Shown here: positions 1-4,135 of the stretch, one piece after another
Position numbering within the stretch: the first letter of the stretch is position 1
Layout of the letters: every line of letters begins with the position of its first letter
Notes under the pieces: model-generated
Told to the model about the DNA's origin: nothing
The model's input: only the letters and a program-made list of their open reading frames with translations
Databases searched by the model: none
Source: an uncultured Bacillota bacterium
GTDB lineage: Bacteria; Bacillota_I; Bacilli_A; RF39; UBA660
DNA: 5,358 nucleotides
Reading direction: 5' to 3'
Assembly: GCA_946626905.1 (NCBI GenBank)
Contig: CAMOVA010000042.1
Coordinates: 1 to 5,358 of the forward strand
Program-made: the position numbers and the translations under genes

Positions 1-33
1 AATATAGATTGTGGTAAATGTTCTAATTTTTAG
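1..33 (+). CDS. Possible C-terminal tail of an upstream gene (partial)
   Basis: Frame 1 is open from the window edge to a TAG at 31-33 and would encode a ten-residue tail, NIDCGKCSNF, with a CxxC pair. The other two forward frames close earlier, at 5-7 and 15-17. An intrinsic terminator begins at base 32, immediately at this stop codon, which is where a gene end is expected. CxxC pairs often bind metal or form disulfides, but ten residues are too few to name a family. The strand and frame are inferred mainly from the terminator. Confidence 0.35.
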   Translation, partial: NIDCGKCSNF

Positions 34-57
34 AAAGAAGAAATTCTTTCTTTTTTT
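32..57 (+). terminator. Intrinsic (Rho-independent) terminator
   Basis: Bases 32-39 (AGAAAGAA) pair perfectly with 44-51 (TTCTTTCT) to give an 8 bp stem closed by a GAAA tetraloop (40-43), followed by a T tract from 52 to 57. The stem is A/T-rich and so not very stable, but the GNRA loop and the clean U tract fit an intrinsic terminator for the gene ending at about base 33. Its 3' arm and T tract occupy the place where the -35 region of the next promoter would lie. Confidence 0.7.
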
Positions 58-75
58 GTTTATAAATGGTATACT
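47..75 (+). promoter_or_regulatory. Extended -10 promoter for the 91-678 gene
   Basis: TATACT at 70-75 is preceded by TG at 67-68, giving a TGnTATACT extended -10 element. No good -35 is seen at the normal distance; TTTCTT at 47-52 (17 bp spacer) is a poor match and lies within the terminator. Transcription would be expected to start at about 81-83, so the mRNA leader would be only about 8-10 bases and would begin almost at the ribosome binding site (AGGTGA, 81-86). Confidence 0.55.
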
Positions 76-90
76 AAATAAGGTGATAAT

Positions 91-678
91 ATGAATAATA
101 AGTTTAGTCTAGTTATGAAAATTATTATGGCATCACTTTTAACTGTTTTAGTTATATTTAGTTTAAAAGTAGATGTTATAAAGGATAAGAGTCTTATATC
201 TTTTAAGATTAACAATAAGAAAATTGTTATGAAAAAAGGTACTTCATTAGAAGCAGAGGCTTGGAATTATAAAAGTATTATTTATAATAAGAAGGAATAT
301 AAAAAGTATCCTGTTATAAAGGGTGGCGTTACAATTGGTTCTTCTGCAGATGATGTTGTTAAAATGTTTGATATAAAAAAAGGTGAAGCATTAGTAGATA
401 AAGAAGTTAGTGCAGGTGACGGAGAAACTGATGTTATAGTTAGTAGATTCAAAAGTATAGATGAAATAAATAAATCTAAATATGTTGATTTAATTTTAAT
501 CTTTGGTTATAAAAATGTTAATGGCAATTTAGTAAAATTAAATTATAAAGAATTAAAAGAATCTATGGAAAAAGAAAAGAATATTTTATATTATATTGGT
601 TTCAATGGTTTATGTGGTGATACTGACCAGTTAGTAGAATGTTCTAAAGTTGCTTCTATTTCTATTTATTATAACTAG
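91..678 (+). CDS. Small membrane-anchored protein of unknown function
   Basis: I do not recognise this 195-residue protein. Residues 1-10 carry two lysines, and residues about 9-28 form one hydrophobic segment, so it is probably a signal anchor with the rest outside the cell. No lipobox cysteine follows the segment, and no clear signal peptidase site is seen. The outer part is lysine-rich and mixed in character. Residues about 79-100 (GVTIGSSADDVVKMF and on) have an 'IGxSxxDVxxxF' look reminiscent of BamE/SmpA-like small alpha-beta domains; this is a weak resemblance only. Two cysteines, C175 and C184, could form a disulfide near the C-terminus. The start is supported by AGGTGA at 81-86, four bases before the ATG; an internal ATG at codon 9 lacks such a site. 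The gene has its own promoter, and the exporter downstream has another, so it is probably a single-gene unit. Confidence 0.8.
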   Translation: MNNKFSLVMKIIMASLLTVLVIFSLKVDVIKDKSLISFKINNKKIVMKKGTSLEAEAWNYKSIIYNKKEYKKYPVIKGGVTIGSSADDVVKMFDIKKGEALVDKEVSAGDGETDVIVSRFKSIDEINKSKYVDLILIFGYKNVNGNLVKLNYKELKESMEKEKNILYYIGFNGLCGDTDQLVECSKVASISIYYN

Positions 679-683
679 TATCA

Positions 684-712
684 TTGAATTATCACGTCTT
701 ATATGATATAAT
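684..712 (+). promoter_or_regulatory. Strong SigA-type promoter for the ABC exporter genes
   Basis: TTGAAT at 684-689 and TATAAT at 707-712 are separated by exactly 17 bp, and TG at 704-705 adds an extended -10 element. This is a near-consensus vegetative promoter. Start of transcription is expected at about 718-720, giving a leader of only about 15-17 bases before the ATG at 735, just enough for the AGGTGA ribosome binding site at 725-730. No operator-like inverted repeat is visible in the 56-base gap after the preceding gene, and no terminator separates the two genes. Confidence 0.8.
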
Positions 713-734
713 TATTAACGAAATAGGTGATTAG

Positions 735-1517
735 ATGAAAAGATTTATAGCAAATATTAAGAGATATTTTAAATATGCTGTTTATTCTGCTAAAGCTGAT
801 TTAAAAAGTGAAGTAGAAGGATCATATTTAAACTGGTTATGGTGGATACTAGATCCATTATGTTTTATGTTAATTTATATTTTTGTGGCATCAGTTGTAT
901 TTAAATCATCTGAGCCTTACTTTCCTGTATTTATCTTTTTAGGATTAACAGTATGGGATTTCTTTAACAAAACAGTTAACGCTAGTGTTAAAATTGTTAG
1001 TGTTAATCGTGGTATTGTAACTAAAATTTATATTCCTAAATATATTTTAATTTTACAAAAGACATTTGTTAATTTATTTAAAATGAGTATTTCATGGTTA
1101 CTCGTTTTTGGACTTATGTTAATATGTAGAGTACCACTTTCTATTACATTCTTGTGGTTCTTTCCAATTTTAATTATTTTATATTTAATAACTTTTGGTA
1201 TTTCTTGTATATTATTACATTATGGAATATTTGTAGAGGATTTAGCTAATGTTACTGCTTTATCTTTAAGATTTGTTTTCTACTTATCTGGAATTTTCTA
1301 TAATATTGGTAAAAGAGTACCAGCTCCATATAACAAGATATTACTTAGATGTAATCCAGTAGCATTTATAATAAATTCATTTAGAAATATTTTCTTACGT
1401 GGTAAAGTACCATCATTAATTATGTTAGGTGGATGGACTTTTGTAGGAATAGCTTTAATAGCGTTAGGAATACATATTATTCATAAATATGAAAATAGTT
1501 ATGCGAAGGTGATTTAA
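735..1517 (+). CDS. ABC-2 type polysaccharide/teichoic acid export permease (TarG/Wzm-like)
   Basis: This 260-residue protein is an integral membrane subunit of the ABC2 family that exports lipid-linked glycopolymers such as wall teichoic acid, O-antigen or capsule. It has a basic N-terminal stretch (about 1-28), then roughly six hydrophobic segments (about 36-56, 62-80, 110-131, 139-163, 174-192, 228-248). The N-terminal run up to NWLWWILDP (33-41), the cytoplasmic stretch TKIYIPKY (96-103) and the RCNPVAFII stretch (205-213) before the last segment are typical of TarG/Wzm permeases. Length matches the family. The stop codon overlaps the ATG of the ATPase gene by one base (TAATG at 1515-1519), which implies translational coupling and a joint transporter. 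The start is set by AGGTGA at 725-730. No polymer synthesis genes are adjacent, so the cargo is not determined. Teichoic acid is likely only by analogy. Confidence 0.88.
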   Translation: MKRFIANIKRYFKYAVYSAKADLKSEVEGSYLNWLWWILDPLCFMLIYIFVASVVFKSSEPYFPVFIFLGLTVWDFFNKTVNASVKIVSVNRGIVTKIYIPKYILILQKTFVNLFKMSISWLLVFGLMLICRVPLSITFLWFFPILIILYLITFGISCILLHYGIFVEDLANVTALSLRFVFYLSGIFYNIGKRVPAPYNKILLRCNPVAFIINSFRNIFLRGKVPSLIMLGGWTFVGIALIALGIHIIHKYENSYAKVI

Positions 1518-2248
1518 TGAAAAAAGAGGCAGCAATTACAGTAAAAGATTTACATATTAGTTATCGTGGTATTAAGAAATTTTCAATAAAAAGATCACTA
1601 TTTAAAAAGAAAAATTCTATTGAAATATTCGATGCAGTAAAAGGTATTTCTTTTGAAGTTGAAAAAGGTAAAATATTAGGTTTTATTGGTAAGAATGGTA
1701 GTGGTAAATCTACAACTTTAAGAGCACTTGCTGGAATATTTTCACCAGATAAGGGTGTTATAGATTTACACGGTAATAGTGTATCATTATTATCAATAGG
1801 TGTAGGATTTCAACCTAAGTTAACAGGATATGAAAATATTTATTTATCAGGAATGTTACTAGGATTTAGTGAAGCTGAAATAAAAGCAAAAGAAGAAGAA
1901 ATAATTAAATTTGCTGATATAGGTAGTTTTATTTATAAACCTGTTAAGACATATTCTTCAGGTATGCATTCTAAACTAGCGTTCGCAATTACTGCTATTC
2001 TTGAAGCTGATATTATTTTAATAGATGAAGTTTTAAGTGTAGGGGATGCTAAATTTAAAGAAAAAAGTTACAATAAAATGAAAGAATTAATCAGTGATGA
2101 AAATAGAACTGTTGTTATTGTTTCTCATAGTTTAGAAACTATAAGAGAATTATGTGATCAAGTATTATGGCTTCATGATGGTAAAGTTAAAAAGATTGGT
2201 ACACCAGAAGATGTAATACCTGAATATAAAGAATTTATGGCACAGTAG
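1517..2248 (+). CDS. ABC transporter ATPase of a glycopolymer exporter (TarH/Wzt-like)
   Basis: This 243-residue nucleotide-binding subunit powers the permease encoded just upstream. All ABC motifs are present and intact: Walker A GKNGSGKS (58-65), Q-loop glutamine Q99 in GFQP, signature YSSGM (146-150), Walker B ILID with catalytic E171 (167-171), D-loop SVGD (174-177) and switch H204. The YSSGM signature and DEVLSVGDxxF Walker B extension are hallmarks of the TagH/Wzt/RfbB polysaccharide export group rather than of importers. The roughly 15-residue insert with basic residues before the first strand (about 17-36) is also usual there. The protein ends after the nucleotide-binding domain: it lacks the carbohydrate-binding C-terminal domain of many Wzt proteins and the long extension of Bacillus subtilis TagH, and so resembles Staphylococcus aureus TarH. 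Its ribosome binding site (AGGTGA, 1507-1512) lies inside the permease gene, whose stop codon overlaps the start by one base. Confidence 0.92.
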   Translation: MKKEAAITVKDLHISYRGIKKFSIKRSLFKKKNSIEIFDAVKGISFEVEKGKILGFIGKNGSGKSTTLRALAGIFSPDKGVIDLHGNSVSLLSIGVGFQPKLTGYENIYLSGMLLGFSEAEIKAKEEEIIKFADIGSFIYKPVKTYSSGMHSKLAFAITAILEADIILIDEVLSVGDAKFKEKSYNKMKELISDENRTVVIVSHSLETIRELCDQVLWLHDGKVKKIGTPEDVIPEYKEFMAQ

Positions 2249-2258
2249 TGGTGATAAT

Positions 2259-2612
2259 ATGAGTATAAAAATAGATAGAATACAAAGTACAATTATTAAA
2301 GAAGTTAGTTATATATTAGCTAATGAAGTTAAAGATCAAAATATAAAATTTGTTACTATAAATGATTGTCATGTAACTAATGATTTAAGTTATGCTAAAA
2401 TATACTATACTGTTTTAGATGATTCAAAAAAAGATGAAACTGCTAAAGCTCTTAAGAATGCATCTGGTTTTATTAGAAAAGAATTAATGAATAGAATAGA
2501 TATTAGACATACTCCAGAATTAGAATTTGTTTATGATGAGTCAATTGATTATAGTAATAAAATAGAAAATATCATTGAAAAATTACATGAAGATGTTGAA
2601 AAAAATGATTAA
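2259..2612 (+). CDS. rbfA: 30S ribosome-binding factor RbfA
   Basis: RbfA binds the small ribosomal subunit, helps mature the 5' end of 16S rRNA, and is needed for growth in the cold. The 117-residue length is normal. The N-terminal helix (RIQSTIIKEVSYILANEV, 7-24), the strand region around VTINDCHVTNDLSYAKIYY (32-50), the AxG kink (A68-S69-G70) of the type II KH domain, and the C-terminal TPELEFVYDESIDYS stretch (85-99) are all typical of the family. GGTGAT at 2250-2255 supports the ATG. It starts 10 bases after the ATPase gene with no terminator or separate promoter visible, so it is probably the third gene of the exporter transcript. In most Bacillota rbfA follows infB and precedes truB; neither is here. 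The last codons contain the -35 box of the next promoter. Confidence 0.93.
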   Translation: MSIKIDRIQSTIIKEVSYILANEVKDQNIKFVTINDCHVTNDLSYAKIYYTVLDDSKKDETAKALKNASGFIRKELMNRIDIRHTPELEFVYDESIDYSNKIENIIEKLHEDVEKND

Positions 2613-2624
2613 TTAGAATATAAT
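2596..2624 (+). promoter_or_regulatory. Strong SigA-type promoter for the T-box operon
   Basis: TTGAAA at 2596-2601 and TATAAT at 2619-2624 are separated by exactly 17 bp. The -35 box lies within the last codons of rbfA and the -10 box just after its stop codon. Transcription would start at about 2631-2632, right at the base of the first helix of the T-box leader, which independently supports both calls. Confidence 0.8.
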
Positions 2625-2630
2625 TAAATT

Positions 2631-2827
2631 AATTAATTGTGATAAATATTAGTAGTTATTTTATTGGTAATAAGAAAATTAGTGGTGATGAAAACTAATC
2701 AAGATAAAATAATGAATTACATGTTTTGAATTAAATCGGTTAATTCCGTTATCAATTAAAGAGCATAAGTCATTATGAAATAAGGTGGTACCGCGGAATT
2801 TTCGTCCTTATATCAAGTGGCTTTTTT
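2631..2827 (+). promoter_or_regulatory. Tyrosine-specific T-box leader (tRNA-Tyr riboswitch)
   Basis: The leader senses uncharged tRNA and then favours readthrough into the downstream genes. The T-box core GGTGGTACCGCGG lies at 2784-2796. Stem I: a basal helix (2633-2638 with 2729-2734), an internal loop with AGTAG (2651-2655) facing GAAT-TAC-A, a perfect 9 bp helix (2656-2664 with 2704-2712), and a terminal hairpin (2678-2683 with 2694-2699) with loop GGTGATGAAA. The specifier triplet is TAC at 2718-2720, a Tyr codon followed by A. Next is a Stem IIA/B pseudoknot: CGG 2737-2739 with CCG 2746-2748, loop TTAATT 2740-2745 with AATTAA 2754-2759, including the F-box CCGTTA (2746-2751). Stem III is 2764-2768 with 2773-2777. 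The antiterminator pairs TAAGG (2781-2785) with CCTTA (2806-2810); its bulge starts TGGT, whose T would pair with discriminator base A73 of tRNA-Tyr. A classical Stem II is not seen. Confidence 0.93.
2804..2827 (+). terminator. T-box regulated terminator
   Basis: GTCCTT (2804-2809) can pair with AAG-T-GGC (2815-2821) around loop ATATC, giving six pairs (one G-U) with a single bulged T, followed by six T residues (2822-2827). Its 5' arm is the 3' arm of the antiterminator, so the two structures exclude each other as expected of a transcriptional T-box. The hairpin is short and interrupted, so basal readthrough may be considerable. The ribosome binding site of the first gene (AGGTGA, 2832-2837) lies outside the hairpin, which argues against translational control. 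Confidence 0.65.
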
Positions 2828-2841
2828 ATGTAGGTGAGAAT

Positions 2842-3480
2842 ATGATAAAAAGAGTGATTTTTGATTTAGATGATACTTTAATTAAGTGGGATGATAGTTA
2901 TTATGATACTTTAGATAAAACACTTAATTATTATAATATAAAGTATGATAGTGATATTAAAAAGAATCTTATTAAAGCAGTAGATGATTATGAAAGTAAG
3001 TATGATTATTATAATATGCAAGATATGAATAATCTTATGAAAGAATATACTAATATAGATTTACCAGATACTTTTGTTTACAAATGGACATTATATTTAG
3101 AAGATTGTGTGCCATCTAAAGTAGATGAGGAATTAATAGATATATTAGAATACTTAAATAATAAATATGAACTTGTAGTACTTACTAATTGGTTTTTAGA
3201 TGAACAAGTTAATAGATTAAAAAAATGTGATATTCTTAAATATTTTAAAGAAGTAATAGCTACTGAAGAAATAAAAAATAAACCTAATAAAGAAGCTTAT
3301 ATTAAAGCATGTGGTTTTAATAAAGTAGAAGAATGTGTAATGATAGGTGATTCTTTAAATAAAGATATCACTCCTGCATTAGAAAATGGATTAGATGCGA
3401 TTCTTTATGATTATAAAGATAAGTATAATACTAATACAAAAAAAGTAAAAAAATTAAGTGATTTAAAAAAATATTTATAG
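2842..3480 (+). CDS. HAD-superfamily hydrolase, probable small-molecule phosphatase
   Basis: The 212-residue protein has all four HAD motifs. Motif I is FDLDDTL with nucleophile D8 and acid D10; motif II is T115 in VVLTNW; motif III is K147 in KNKP; motif IV is GDS (169-171) with D175. Residues about 14-95 form a helical cap between motifs I and II (C1 type), as in phosphoglycolate phosphatase- and YjjG-like nucleotidase families. The likely reaction is removal of phosphate from a small metabolite or nucleotide in the cytoplasm, with Mg2+; the substrate cannot be read from sequence. The frame is open back to a GTG at 2785, but that codon is inside the T-box core; the ATG at 2842 has AGGTGA at 2832-2837 and begins right at the conserved strand. 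Tyrosine is unusually common (20 of 212). It is first in the tRNA-Tyr-controlled operon, 9 bases before deoC, suggesting a possible link to nucleotide or deoxyribose-phosphate turnover. Confidence 0.88.
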   Translation: MIKRVIFDLDDTLIKWDDSYYDTLDKTLNYYNIKYDSDIKKNLIKAVDDYESKYDYYNMQDMNNLMKEYTNIDLPDTFVYKWTLYLEDCVPSKVDEELIDILEYLNNKYELVVLTNWFLDEQVNRLKKCDILKYFKEVIATEEIKNKPNKEAYIKACGFNKVEECVMIGDSLNKDITPALENGLDAILYDYKDKYNTNTKKVKKLSDLKKYL

Positions 3481-3489
3481 GAGGTATTT

Positions 3490-4134
3490 ATGGAATTGAA
3501 TAGTTATATTGATCATACAAATTTAAAACAAGTAGGAACTTTAAAAGATATTGAAGCTTTATGTAATGAAGCAATTAATTATCATTTCGCAAGTGTTTGT
3601 GTAGCGCCTTATTATGTACCACTTGCTAAAAAATTACTTAAAGGAAGTACTGTTTCAGTATGTACTGTAATTGGATTTCCTAATGGATATTCAACAAAAG
3701 AAGTAAAAGTATTTGAAGCAATTAATGCAGTTGAAAATGGTGCAGATGAAATCGATATGGTAATTAATATTAATGCAGTTAAAAATAAAGATTTTGATTA
3801 TGTTAAAGAAGAAATAGAAGAAATAAGAGATGCAATAGATGGACATGTATTAAAAGTTATTATTGAAACTTGTTTCTTAACAGAAGAAGAAATAGCTAAG
3901 ATGACAAAAATATGTAATGAAACCTACGTAAATTTTATTAAAACTTCTACAGGATTTGGTTCAAGAGGAGCTAGTATAGAAGATTTAAAAATAATTAATG
4001 AAAATAAAAATGAAGTATTAGAAATAAAAGCAAGTGGAGGTATTAAAACATTAGAAGATGCTGAAGCTTTTATTAAAGAAGGAGCTACAAGACTTGGAAC
4101 AAGTAGTGGAGTAGCAATTATGAAAGGAGAATAA
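3490..4134 (+). CDS. deoC: Deoxyribose-phosphate aldolase
   Basis: DeoC cleaves 2-deoxyribose 5-phosphate to acetaldehyde and glyceraldehyde 3-phosphate in the cytoplasm, ending deoxynucleoside breakdown and feeding glycolysis. This 214-residue class I aldolase is full length for the short bacterial form. It opens with the typical IDHTNLK (7-13), has VCTVIGFPNG (57-66), and carries the expected catalytic residues: D89 in DEIDMVI, Schiff-base K151 in FIKTSTGF (149-156), and K180 in IKASGG (179-184), matching D102, K167 and K201 of the Escherichia coli enzyme. It has the one near-perfect ribosome binding site in the window (AGGAGGT, 3479-3485), overlapping the stop of the phosphatase gene. Its usual partners (pdp, deoB, deoD, cdd) are absent here; its neighbours are a HAD phosphatase and tyrS. 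The stop codon is one base before the tyrS start, so the two are translationally linked. Confidence 0.96.
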   Translation: MELNSYIDHTNLKQVGTLKDIEALCNEAINYHFASVCVAPYYVPLAKKLLKGSTVSVCTVIGFPNGYSTKEVKVFEAINAVENGADEIDMVININAVKNKDFDYVKEEIEEIRDAIDGHVLKVIIETCFLTEEEIAKMTKICNETYVNFIKTSTGFGSRGASIEDLKIINENKNEVLEIKASGGIKTLEDAEAFIKEGATRLGTSSGVAIMKGE

Positions 4135-4135
4135 A

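Noticed and set aside
2613..2640. Repeated AATTAATT-like tracts that look like an inverted or direct repeat
   Set aside because: The tract is explained by the -10 box and the 5' strand of Stem I in a very AT-rich background; no longer repeat unit is present.
2828..2833. ATGTAG, a start codon followed directly by a stop, just after the T-box terminator
   Set aside because: A start-stop pair can act in regulation, but there is no ribosome binding site in front of it (only the terminator T tract), and the bases overlap the ribosome binding site of the real gene.
2785..2841. GTG start giving an N-terminal extension of the HAD protein
   Set aside because: The codons coincide with the T-box antiterminator and terminator. 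The ATG at 2842 has a proper ribosome binding site and starts at the conserved domain edge.
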